Source: Calliphora vicina (Eukaryota > Arthropoda > Insecta > Diptera > Calliphoridae). From it: 64,000 nucleotides of DNA. Below, piece after piece: positions 11,455 to 23,012 of the stretch (positions are counted from its first letter, which is position 1; every line of letters starts with the position of its first letter). The translations under genes and the position numbers were made by a program. The DNA lies in assembly GCF_958450345.1 (NCBI RefSeq), contig NC_088781.1, forward strand, positions 73,201,140-73,265,139, written 5' to 3'. The notes beneath the pieces were generated by a model. That model had not been told where the DNA came from and ran no database searches. It saw only the letters and a list, made by a program, of their open reading frames with translations.

Positions 11455-11857
11455 AATTTCGATTTCGGGAAAGAATTGGATCCGTTATTAGCAAAAAACC
11501 AGACCAAGGTAGGTATATAAAATAAAATTTTACTTTTCAAATGCGAATAACTCGTAAACTATTAGAGATAATATATGGCTAAAGCAATGTAGATCTCGTC
11601 TAGTAGATTCCATATATATAAAAATCTTTCAAATCGGATCGCAAACAAAAATTTGGCATCATTTTAATTTTTTGTATTTACCCGAGGTGCCCCACTTTGG
11701 GGCATTGTGGCTCGGCCTTCCTTGGTGTTATAAGTCCAAATTCAAAACTTAAACTTATCAACACCTCCTCTATAGCCACGGGAAATTTTATTAAAATCGG
11801 GCAATTCGTTTAGAAGTTACCGATTTATTTCCACTTTTTTTCAGATCCCCCACTGTG
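11455..11857. mobile_element. Transib end fragment (arm only)
   Basis: About 400 bp nearly identical in content and order to the right end of the Transib at 13383-18408, running from AAAGAATTGGATCCGTTATT to ATCCCCCACTGTG. It contains the same GAGGTGCCCCACTTTGGGGC hairpin and the CCTCCTCTATAGCCA segment. No partner end is present, so it is a solo arm fragment. Confidence 0.8.
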
Positions 11858-13382
11858 CAGTGCTTTGTTTTCATATAGGCAATGGACAAAATATATTAGT
11901 TATTGCAGACAAATAAAAATTAGTAGAATATTACCTTTTGGTAAGATTAAGAAAAAATATAAGTCTTGAAAAAATCCGTGAAAGGACACGGGTACCTCCC
12001 ATATATCCTGAACATATAATTTTGAATAAAATTCATAATTATACTCCTAATCATTTTAATAAAGTTATTGTTGTTTGTGAAAATTTTTATTACAATCGCA
12101 GCACGGATTCGGGTGGCTGGCTTAAAAAACCTATAAACCTGAATAAAATTATTAATTTTCAGAAATTATTGTTCTCTTATAATATAAGATTAATTTAATT
12201 ATTAACATTTCAATTCTAGCAAGGATTTACATAACTGCCATATATCCTTTTTTAAAAAAAATACTGAAATATTGTATATATTTTCTAAATTCGGAAGGAC
12301 GGATGGACGGACATTTTCAAATGTTGATAGCCTTATGGTTCAACTGTAATATTAGAAACTGGATGTTGTATTATACTTTAAGTGTTCATAATATCAGCAG
12401 GAGCTCATATTACTATCTCAACCTAAGGATATGTAGGTTATATTCAATTATTGAGTTACTTACATTTACGGTAAAAATTTATTATTTATGGGTGCCATCA
12501 AAAACAATTTTTTTTAAAGTTCTAGTCAAAACGGACAAATAATGATTTCACATTAAAATAAATAAGAGATTAATTAAAGAAAAATTAAAATTGATTAACA
12601 TGTTTTTTTTTCAAAATTAAATCAAAGTTTGGAATTCTTTTTGATTTCAGCAAAAAAACACAACATCAAGAACTAAATAAAGACCTATTAATACACTTTA
12701 TGCCATTAAACTACTTTTGTTAAATAACGCAATATTTCTTAGTTATTTAAAAGAAAAAACGGTATTATTTTATAAAAAACCAAAAATCTGGAGCTATTTC
12801 CCCAAACCATCAAATTGAAAATTTACGAATTGGTAATTTATACATATAAACAAAAACAAAATTGTAATAGTTTTCATACGAAAGGACAACTAATGATTAC
12901 ATTTTCGTATATATAATACTTAAGGCTATTCTATAGTGAAACATAATCAAAATAGATTAACATATATTTTACTAATATTCCAACAAAGTTTTAGAATTTC
13001 AGGCTTACAATAAAAAAAAAATGTTAATTATTAAAAATTGCGCAGATTAAATAGTTAAACTTTTTTTTGACAAAAACAGTAATTTTAAATAATTTCACAT
13101 TCACGCTCTTTCATTGGCAGCCAATCGCAAGATTATATCTTTTAAAACCAACTTTTAACTATTATTTTAGTTAACCATAAAAAAATATATTTTTCTCCAT
13201 AAAATTTATGTTGAAAATATACTAACTTTAGCGACATAGAGTGGCGACAAAAAGAGATCTTTATAAAAAAATCTTTTTTACATGAATGCGTTATTTAGTT
13301 GTCTATTCAAAAATATAAATTTCATTAAGATCAATGACATGATCTTGTTTTTGAATTTTGTCCATTGGGGGATTGGGGGATG
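11858..13382. other. No gene recognised between two Transib ends
   Basis: AT-rich DNA between a Transib right end and the next left end. CAATGGACAAAAT near 11881 reappears inverted near 13355, close to the opposite border. A GGACGGATGGACGGACAT stretch at about 12297-12315 resembles the GTCY microsatellite of mini-me repeats. No frame with protein motifs. Confidence 0.35.
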
Positions 13383-14757
13383 CACAGTGGGGGATCTGAA
13401 AAAAAAGTGGAAATAAATCTGTAACTTCTAAACGAATAGCCCGATTTTAATAAAATCCCATGGTTATAGAGGAGGTGTCGATAAGTTTAAGTTTTGAATT
13501 TGGGCTTAAACAACCAAGGGGGGGCCGAGCCACAATGCCCCAAAGTGGGGCACCTCGGGTATATCAAAAATTATAAATGATGCCAAATTTTTTCGATCCG
13601 ATTTGAAAGATTTTTATATATATGGAATGTACTAGACGAGATCTACAAAAAACATTGCTTTAGCCATATATTATCTCTTATAGTTTACGAGTTATTCGCA
13701 TTTGAAAAGTAAAATTTTATTTTTTTTGGCTACCTTGGTCTGCCATTTTGCTAATAACGGATCCAATTCTTTCCCGAACGGATCCAATTCTTTCTTGAAG
13801 TATCTTTTTTTGAATTAACAACAAATTTATTAATAATCTTAAGAAAGAATTGTTAAAAAATATCTACTGAGTCAAAAGTTATGTGCATTCAAACTTAAGA
13901 ACAATAAAAAAGTCGTTTTTTCGCCATTTTTTTTCGAAAAAAATAAATAATGTGTTTATATTTTTCTGAAAGATAACATTTCGGGAAATATTATAAAAGC
14001 AAAATAATATCAAAATTCGTATTATTGCGTGGTCCAGAGCCTTCCGAAGTAGACCTATTTTTTATGTAAATTTAAACTTTAGACAACATATTCTAAAATC
14101 GCATGGCTGCTTTCAAAAAATTAACACCAGTTTTGTATGTCCCAATCTGTTCTTCAATATCATGCAAAGGGATTTCATAGCCCCGAGCTTGGTACCTTCA
14201 ATAGATCCAAAAATCAAAAAAAATCCCAATTTTGGGATTTTTGAAAAGTTTTTTGGGAATTGTGGGATTCTTAATAACAAATCTAAATCCAAATTTTCAC
14301 TTTTGCATTCCGACAAAAAATGTCTATATAATTGTAAAATTTTATTAAAAAATATTCATAAACCAAAAAGTTATATCAGTTTAAAAATTTAAATTTTCAA
14401 CAAAAAATAAAAAAAAATATTATCTTTTTTTTGCAAAAACTCTTCTATGAAGTTTTTAGTTTTCAATATATTTAAACATTTTTGAAAAGAAGATGCAATT
14501 TCCAAAATATTGATGTATAATAGTCACAGTAATGAACGAATGATTAACATGTCTAGTGAAATTTCATCACCAAGTTATTTTCTTCCATAACAACTTCAAT
14601 GTTAGGTACTTATATAATACATAAGTACAAACATTAAGCGATTGCAACTCTTTTTTAACAATGAATCACAGGTATAATATGAAATACCTGGGATATCCCT
14701 AAAACATATTTCATACATAATACTATTTTTTACTACAGGTAATAGAACAGGTAAATT
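13383..14757 (+). repeat. Left inverted arm of the Transib
   Basis: Matches 16966-18408 in inverse orientation, from the CACAGTG terminus to AATAGAACAGGTA. Short plus and minus frames inside it (14113-14392) have no recognisable motifs and are mirrored in the other arm. It lacks about 30 bp present in the right arm near 17195-17225. Confidence 0.9.
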
Positions 14758-14967
14758 TTCTAATATACCTTCACCTATATAAACGTTGACTACAGGTAAC
14801 CTATTATATGAAACTCATGAAGAATAATTAATATATAATCATACTCAATCCACAATTGACATTAGTTATAATTAGCTAAAGATGACGATCACATTAAAAA
14901 AAAAACTTTGTCCTCCATTTTACTTAAACATAAAACTGATTAATTTCAAGATAAAGTCAACCTCATA

Positions 14968-16883
14968 TTGAAATTTATCGAAAGTACGCATAATAATAAA
15001 GTGGATAAAACGGAATTATGTAAAATCGAAAAGTTTGTTAAATCCTTTGACATAAAATGGAAAACCGTAAAATTTTCTGCTACGAAATTTGAATCCAAAT
15101 ATTGTGATTGGTTGGATGAAAATATAGAATTTTACGTCTGCCTTTGGTGCTCCCCGTAAGGAATACATGGAATTGTGCCCAAAATCCAAGAAAAAGCGGT
15201 TATCGGATTCACTATCAACCCTATCTACTGAGGAAGTTTCGGATACATTTAAGGCTATGTTAAAGCAAGAAAAACAGCCTTTGGAAGCTGTTAAAATCGC
15301 TGATATTCTTCCGAATGCATCGCCTAGACGATTAAAACGAATTGTTAAGAGCATACCTACACCATCATCTAATACTGCTTTTACCGAAGAAGAGGCTATT
15401 GCGCATATGTTGCAGCTGGGACTAAGCCGTGATAATTATATAACTTTAAGAAAGGCATTGTTGGGAAAAGGAGTTGAAGTGTTACCATCATATGGCTCAA
15501 TTCAGGAAAAGAAAAAGAGTATTATACCATCACCTATTGAAGTTACTGATCGGAAAGAATTGGACTCTCCACTCTACTCGAAAATACAGCATTAAGGATT
15601 GCTTGCGACTTTTCTACAGAACAGCTAAACAAAATAAATTACTAATCTGTAAGTGGGGATGTGATGGCTTATCATCACTTTCGGAATATAATCAAACTAC
15701 ATCGAGTCAAACATCATCAGAGTATAAAAGTGTATTTATGTCATCATTGGTTCCATTAAGAATTCGGAAGTATGCTGCCAGTGATTCTCCATCAACTAGT
15801 TTTGAGGATATATGGATTAATTCAACTCCTGGATCGAAAGCCTTTTGTAGGCCAATATGTTTCGAATACACAAAAGAAACAAAGATTACGACACAAGATT
15901 TGATCAACTTAATTGAATCTGAAATTAAAGACTTGGTACCGGTTACAATCCAAATAGCTCAATATTCCTTCAACGTTTCTTTTAATATGAAACTAACGAT
16001 GATCGATGGAAAAGTCAGCAACGCCATAACAGGAACATCATCTACTTGGAACTGTTCCATACGTAGTGAAAAAAATCGGAATTTTCGAATATATCCAAGG
16101 AAAGAACAATTAACGAGGAAGTGCTCAAATTCGGAATATCTCCTCTACATGCCCGTATAAGATTTCTTGAACATTTTCTACATCTGGCATATGATTTAAA
16201 ATATAGAAGCATACCAGAAAATATCAATAAATCAGTAAATAAAAATGAAGAACTGATGGAAATGAGAGCCACCGAGAAAAGAAGAATTCAAAAAGCAGAT
16301 TGGATTAAACATTGAAAAACCACTCGTAGGATATGGAAGCACAAATGATGGAAACACAGCTAGACGATTTTTCAAAGATTTTGAAACAATCTCAGATATA
16401 ACGGGAATTAATATGGAATTACTGAAAAAAGTCAATATTATTTTAATGGCAATAAATAGTAAGCACAAAGTGAATGCAACAAAATTTGGCGAGTATTCTA
16501 CAGAAATTTCAAAACTTCTATTATCGTTGTACCCTTGGAAAGAAATGACACCAACAGTACATAAAGTATTATGTCATGGAAAAATCATAATTGAACATAA
16601 TATTTTCCCCTTAGGAGAACTTACAGAAGAACCCCAAGAATCGAGAAATAGGGACTTCAAGTATGTTCAGCAGTTCAGCTCCAGAAAGTGTTCTCGACAA
16701 TCTCAAAATGAAGACATTTTGAATAATCTAATTTTATCATCACATCCAGTCTTATCATCTATGATGAAACGTTGGATTTGCTACAGAAGTTTGACGTTTG
16801 AAAATAGTCATGACTTTAAAGATTTGCTTTATCTTTTCGATATGGATTGCTCTGTTTCTGATTATTTTACTAAATTAAGCTAA
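14968..16883 (+). pseudogene. Transib transposase (RAG1-core homologue), decayed
   Basis: Cut-and-paste transposase of the Transib superfamily, homologous to the RAG1 core. Pieces in order: RKEYMELCPKSKKKRLSDSL (about 15150-15210), an alpha-helical region to 15590, LLENTALRIACDF in another frame, then CKWGCDGLSSLSEY (about 15650), matching the RAG1 CDGMGD block with the first catalytic Asp. Next come FCRPICFEYTKET (RAG1 SCRPLCLMF block), KLTMIDGKVSNAIT (about 15990), KPLVGYGSTNDGNTARRFF (about 16320) and VHKVLCHGKIIIEHNIFPLG followed by ELTEEPQESRNRDF (about 16555-16665), equivalent to the RAG1 SEGNESGNKLF block with the catalytic Glu. At least four frameshifts (near 15130, 15560, 15640, 16110) make it non-functional. 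Confidence 0.83.
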
Positions 16884-16965
16884 TTATAAATTTAAAAATA
16901 AAAAAACATTTTCCCAAAAAAACATTACTTGTTTCTTTAGTTTTTTGTTTATTTATCAAATATCT

Positions 16966-18408
16966 ACCTGTTCTATTACCTGTAGTAAAAAATAGTATTA
17001 TGTATGAAATATGTTTTAGGGATATCCCAGGTATTTCATATTATACCTGGGATTCATTGTTAAAAAAGAGTTGCAATCGCTTAATGTTTGTACTTATGTA
17101 TTATATAAGTACCTAACATTGAAGTTGTTATGGAAGAAAATAACTTGGTAATGAAATTTCACTAGACATGTTAATCATTCGTTCATTACTGTGACACGTG
17201 GACAAAATAAGGTAGACATATTATACATCAATATTTTGGAAATTGCATCTTCTTTTCAAAAATGTTTAAATATATTGAAAATTAAAAACTTCATAGAAGA
17301 GTTTTTGCAAAAAAAAAAAGATACATTTTTTTTTTATTTTTTGTTGAAAATTTAAATTTTTAAACTGCTATAACTTTTTGGTTTATGAATATTTTTTAAT
17401 TAAATTTTACAATTATATAGACATTTTTGTCGGAATGCAAAAGTGAAAATTTGGATTTAGATTTGTTATTGAGAATCCCACAATTCCTAAAAAACTTTTC
17501 AAAAATCCCAAAATTGGGATTTTTTTGATTTTTGGATCTATTGAAGGTACCAAGCTCGGGGCTATGAAATCCCTTTGCATGATATTGAAGAACAGATTAG
17601 GACATACAAAACTGGTGTTAATTTTTTGAAAGCAGCTATGCGATTTTAGAATTTGTTGTCTAAAGTTGAAATTTACATAAAAAATAGGTCTACTCCGGAA
17701 GGCTCTGGACCACGCAATAATACGAATTTTGATATTATTTTGCTTTTACAATATTTCCCGAAATGTTATCTTTCAGAAAAATATAAACACATTATTTATT
17801 TTTTTTTCTCATTTTCTGTATAATTTAAAATTATGTAGGTACTTTTTTCGAAAAAAAATGGCGAAAAAACGACTTTTTTATTTTTTTTTTAGTTTGAATG
17901 CACATAACTTTTGACTCAGTAGATATTTTTTAACAATTCTCTCTTAAGATTATTAAGAAATTTGTTGTTAATTCAAAAAAAGATACTTCAAGAAAGAATT
18001 GGATCCGTTCGGGAAAGAATTGGATCTGTTATTAGCAAAATGGCAGACCAAGGTAGGCAAAAAAAAATAAAATTTTACTTTTCAAATGCGAATAACTCGT
18101 AAACTATAAGAGATAATATATGGCTAAAGCAATGTTTTTTGTAGATTTCGTCTAGTACATTCCATATATATAAAAATCTTTCAAATCGGATCGCAAACAA
18201 AAATTTGCCATCATTTTTAATATTTGACATACCCGAGGTGCCCCACTTTGGGGCATTGTGGCTCGGCCCCCCTTGGTTGTTTAAGCCCAAATTCAAAACT
18301 TAAACTTATCGACACCTCCTCTATAGCCATGGGAAATTTTATTAAAATCGGGCTATTCGTTTAGAAGTTACAGATTTATTTCCACTTTTTTTCAGATCCC
18401 CCACTGTG
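16966..18408 (-). repeat. Right inverted arm of the Transib
   Basis: Inverse copy of 13383-14757 that ends CCCCCACTGTG at 18408. The last seven bases are immediately repeated (CACTGTGCACTGTG), so a second heptamer-like end follows at 18409-18415. The same arm sequence makes up most of the shorter Transib at 35334-38022 and the fragment at 11455-11857. Confidence 0.9.
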
Positions 18409-19611
18409 CACTGTGTGCCACACCCCCTATTCCGATCAGTCCCATTTTTGGTTAGATAAGAAATTGGATCGTATAAAGTTCGTAGACTTTCACAGCTATA
18501 GTTCTCCAGATATTCGAAAATAACTATTTACTTTGTATATCGACCTCTTTGCACGAAATTATCGTATGTTACATTTTTACATATCAGCCAAAGCAAAGAA
18601 CTTTAATAATAATAAGTCTCTCCTGTAAAATTTGGTTTTTGTAACATACGACACACCCCATTTTTTAGCCAAGATGAGCACAATGATGTCGAAGTAAATT
18701 CGGCGAAGTTTTACGGTTTTCACAGTTATAGTTCACCAGATATTCCATAATAACTATTTACTTTGTATGGGAACTGCGACGCCCATTTTAAATTTCAAAA
18801 TAGCGTATTTGTCCTTACATTAATTTTGTTCCTATTAATATTAACTACATATTCCTATTTTATTTACGTTTTTGTTTTGTTAAAGTTTTATGAGTAGATT
18901 TTACACAATTAAAATATATGTGGTATAGTTGATTTTAATAAATAAAAAAAATACAGCCCTAATATATATATATTAGGGTGGAGAGATTTTTATTTTTTTT
19001 CGTAATCGCTTTGGAATACCTGTTAAAAGTTGCTTTTTGAACTCCTAAATATACACAAAAAATTTCATTTGGTGGATCGTATATATAGAGGTGCCCCCAC
19101 ATCATTATAATAATACACAAATAAATGGCTCTAGAAAACGGGGGGAGTGGAAGTCCCCAATGGCCTCCTTATGTCTAGTAGCCTTGGATGTCCTCTATCA
19201 GTAAAAAAAAAAATAACCAAGTGATTAGGCACACTTTCCTAAGCTACAAGTACGATTTTGTGGATTGGGTATAAAAATACCCACTTCGGCATATGTGGGT
19301 TTTAAAACGTATGAAATATGAATTTAGTTTTTCAAGTAAAAATGTGTTTTTTTTAATTATTGGATATAATTATATTGACCTAACAATACACTTCGGACTG
19401 ACTTAATCTATGTGTTAATGAGAGTAGATGTTGCGGATCGCCTTTGTTTTTTTATTTTCTTAATATAATATTGTTTTGTGAATGAATTTATGTTTTTTTA
19501 ATATGTACATAAATGTAAATATAATGAATTGAAAGGAATGTGTTTGTCTTTAATTGAATTGCAAAGTAAACAGTAGTGATAAAACTACATACATATATAT
19601 AGTTTATTTTT
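18409..19611. other. Intergenic repeats, no gene seen
   Basis: A roughly 48-bp unit (TATAGTTCTCCAGATATTCG..TAACTATTTACTTTGTAT) at about 18491 recurs at about 18721, 230 bp apart, as a direct repeat. Between them, CGTATGTTAC and GTAACATACG form an inverted pair. A short TA run at 18961 is followed by TAGGGTGG, a MITE-like end without a partner. No protein frame recognised. Confidence 0.45.
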
Positions 19612-20503
19612 GTAACGCTTTATTTATTTATTGAATCTGCCTTGTATAGACCTAACAATAAGTAATTAAATCTTATTTTTTTTTCTCCATTACCAGTCTA
19701 GGGAGCATTTGGCTTCCACAAAGCATCTTCCATCTTATACGACTTGTTTGCAGTTGTTTTTCGCATATTTCCCATGTAATATTGCACTCCTTGTTATCGT
19801 CTTCATGTACGATGTTGCCATTATAACCAGACTGTTGTTATTTTTGATAATGGTGCTGCCATCTGTAGTTGCCTGGAAACAACGCCCTCTGAGTATTTGG
19901 TGTAGTGGTGAGGAACCTTGCTAATTTAATTCTTTGATTATGCTTGACCTTTATCATGATGTTATCCTCTTTTCCAGGGAGGGTGGTCAGGGGCCTTCTT
20001 GGATGGATTGTTTAGAGGGGATCGAACCTGGGGTGCTTGGTTTTGTAGGCAAGCACTTTAATATTTGCTCTTCAACAAGAGAGCCTTCATGGTTAACTGG
20101 CACTTATCTTAGCGGGGTGGTAGATCTGCTCTACGGAGCCTGGATCGGGTTTGGATATGCACAAGTTGTCTTGCAAGCGCATTGGGATGGCATTGCAGCT
20201 TTACAATATATTTCTCACTGACTTTCTTGAACTCTTCCTTTACCAATGTCACTTGTAAGTCCATGTGGATGTTTTCATTTCATATATACCATGGTGCTCC
20301 CGTCATGGTCCTAAGAATTTTAGATTGGGCCCTCTGTATATACATAATACTGGTGTTGCTAGCCATTCCCTATAATTGAATTCCATATGTCCAAGGCATA
20401 ATTTTGATTGGTCACTGATTAACCAATGACAGCTAGGCTTTTAACTTCATGTGAAGTCTCTGGGTTTCTATGTAAAGGCGCCAAGTAAGCCGTTTATCTA
20501 GAT
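19612..20503 (-). pseudogene. Jockey-clade LINE ORF2, C-terminus and 3' UTR (J0)
   Basis: Minus-strand frames read LTWRLYIETQRLHMKLKA, then WTYGIQL, SKILRTMTGAPWYI, NIHMDLQVTLVKEEF and CHPNALARQL, the thumb and C-terminal region of Jockey RT as preserved in J1 (23013-23500). Several stops and shifts. The 3' tail ends with repeated AATAAATAAATAAAG (inverted near 19620). It continues upstream at 20983-21408 and 32917-33486, from which it was separated by two hAT insertions. Plus-strand frames at 19709-20379 are antisense shadows. Confidence 0.82.
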
Positions 20504-20982
20504 CCGGGATCGGCAACTCCTATGCACTGTGCATTGTGGGCGTTACTAAATTTACACAGACTACTCACACGCATAGAAAACACAATTCAGTCTCATATGA
20601 GTTGTCACAGAAGAAGGTTGTGTTGTCGCTCGTTTCTTGCTTTTGTTTATGAATAAATGTTAATGCAGAGGTGGATAATTCATATTATTGTTGTACTTTT
20701 TTTAGCATCTACACTACATATTAAGTAGTTTTTAGAATTATAAACTATTTTAAATGTTTTTTCTCTCACCTTTAGATGCTTAATTGGGTTTTTAGAAGTT
20801 TCTTGTAAATTATTATTTTTTAATATACAATAATTGCTAGACAAATAGGTTAGTTAACATGTTCAGTTTTCCATGCCTGTTTTGTAGTGAAGATGAGAGT
20901 AAAACTATTTCTCATTTCTTGTTTTTTCGCTCTTACACTTATACAAGTGCAAAATGTAGTAGTATATGTCTGCCGATCGCGG
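20504..20982. mobile_element. hAT-type MITE, 479 bp, TSD ATCTAGAT
   Basis: Ends CCGGGATCGGCA and TGCCGATCGCGG form a 12-bp TIR with one mismatch, flanked by a perfect 8-bp duplication ATCTAGAT (20496-20503, 20983-20990). Removing the element and one TSD copy rejoins the J0 reading frame as IHLDKRLTW, which validates both borders. No coding capacity recognised. The first bases CCGGG suggest a mutated CAGGG terminus. Confidence 0.87.
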
Positions 20983-21408
20983 ATCTAGATGAATACCAAG
21001 GTAGGTGACATAATCAGATTGCGGTATATTAACGTTGTTGAGTGTGACAGGTGGGCAATTTCCTCTCCTTAGAGCGAACGTGGCATGTTTAATTTTCAGC
21101 TCATTCACCTTTATTCGCCAGTTTTTCAACCATGACTCCACACGTACTAGATAATTTTGTAGTTGAGTAGATGCCATGAGTAGGGTTTCGTGTGAGCTAA
21201 TAATAGCGGTATCATCAGCAAATGTTGAAATTGTTAGTCTATCGCACGTAGGCAGGTCGGAGGTGTAAATCAAATATAACGTAGGTCCTAGTACAGTTCC
21301 CTGTGGAACGCCAGCTCTAATCTTGTATTCTCTTGTCACATAATCATTGTACTTAACTCTGAAAAGTCTATTCGATAGATAAGACTCCAGCAATTTCTGA
21401 GTACATAG
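20983..21408 (-). pseudogene. Jockey-clade LINE RT palm fragment (J0)
   Basis: The minus-strand frame has KLLESYLSNRLFRVKYNDYV, then RAGVPQGTVLGPTLYLIYTS and TISTFADDTAIISSHE, so the RT GVPQG block and the FADD catalytic box are intact, then YLGIHLD just before the hAT MITE border. Upstream it is cut at 21408 by the 11.5-kb hAT; the matching N-terminal part resumes at 32917. Enzymatically it would be the target-primed reverse transcriptase of a non-LTR element. Confidence 0.9.
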
Positions 21409-23012
21409 TAAGGTATTCGAATTATTCGATTTTTCTCTTGTTCGAATAAAACGAATAATTCGAATAAGAGATTTTAACTTGTTCGAATAATTCGATCACA
21501 CGTTTAAAATTAATCGAATTATTCGAATAATTTAATTTTTTTAAAAAAAGTAAAGAATGAAGTTTTGATGTCGGTTTTTTAATATTTTATTGTTAAAGAA
21601 AAACAAAAAAAAAACGTTACGAAAAAACGTAACAAAAACATTCGAAAACAAAGTCCATCATTAAATTTTCATGTCATGTCGACTGTGATAGAGATTGGAC
21701 GTGTTCTATTTTTTACTCCGAGTTAATTCGTTATCCTAATGTTTTTATCGGGAAATAAATATAAATTACACCTGTTTTTTATTAACGCGAAAGAACGCTT
21801 ATATTTTAATAATATTAAATAAAAAAAAAATAAAAACATAAACTAAAAGACAAATAAGTAAAGAAAATTCTTTATTTCTTTTTTGAACCTTTTTTGTACA
21901 TTAATATTAAGGCCCTAATTTTATAAAACGCAACGCCTCCATTTTCTTTGCGTTGCATTAAATTACAGTTTGCAAATCACTGCGTTCAAGCAAGTGACTG
22001 CTCGCGTTGTAACATCTGATTCTTACGTTATTGTGATTGCAGTTGTTTGAAATTGTACATTTTATACAACGCAACGCTTACTTTTTTGTCACTTTGATTG
22101 TCAAATTTAACGCTTCAATTTTCTTGGCGTTAGTTTAAAAAGTGGTCAAATATTCTTAAAAAAAATAACAAATATTTAAACATTTTTAAATATGTATAAT
22201 TGTTTCTGAAATAAACATACTTATGTAACTACTTTAGGTTTGGACTAGCATCAAATGTCTGCCCAGTACCGCAATTCTGTAAGTTTTTATATATTCCTAC
22301 CGATGTAGTTAAGTAACGAAAAATATCGGTTGCTCTAACGAATTTAATATTCAGTATTTGAAGTTAACGATTTCTCTCGGTAATACATATTAACGACGAA
22401 TATAGTTAAAAATATAAATTTCAATATTTTTAAAATTAAAAAAATCATTTTTATTTGGTCTTAAAAACGATTTTTTAGCTTTTATATAAGTTTATACTCG
22501 TATCACATCGCTAAATAAATTGTTCACTAGGAAATTTGAATATAGGGATAAACATTATACACACCAGAAATGTGTTTAATAAGGATATTATGACCCATAT
22601 AAAAGTTGCTCTTAAAATTCGAATACTATTTTTTAAAAGCAAATGATAATTAAGGCAAGTTAATTTGTATATTTAAAACTCAAATCAGTCTGTATCTAAC
22701 GAACACAAAAAGGTTGACCAATCGTACTTTCAAATAACGGCTTATTTCAAATATTTATGTTACAAAACTAACTTCTTAACAATTATCGTTATGGCTTAAC
22801 TAGAACATTTTATTTATTGTTAACCTGACAAATGTCGTCATTTACCGACTATTTTTTTTTCATCATTTATTTATTGTATCTTCATTATTTAATGAACTAA
22901 CAATAAGTGGTTCAAATCTTATATCTAATATTATTATTTAATTAGTCCAGCCAGTGCCGGACGAAAAAATGTTGTGTTCATGGTTGTTTTGGTTAAATTG
23001 GCATTCTTCCTT

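Larger units (their letters stand above)
13383..18408 (+). mobile_element. Transib transposon with about 1.4-kb inverted arms
   Basis: The element begins CACAGTGGGGGATCTGAAAA and ends with the inverse, so the terminal heptamer is CACAGTG. Left arm 13383-14757 and right arm 16966-18408 are inverted copies that stay very similar over their whole length, with a few indels. Between them lies a plus-strand pseudogene with Transib/RAG1-type motifs (14968-16883). Transib elements normally have TIRs of tens of bases, so kilobase arms are unusual. I see no matching 5-bp TSD (GGATG against CACTG), so the ends may be rearranged. Confidence 0.85.

Noticed and set aside
14113..14392. Overlapping open frames on both strands
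   Set aside because: Lie in the Transib arm, are mirrored in the other arm, and show no protein motif.
19709..20379. Three plus-strand open frames of 65-95 codons
   Set aside because: Antisense of the Jockey J0 C-terminal region (TGAPWYI, HPNALARQL on the minus strand).
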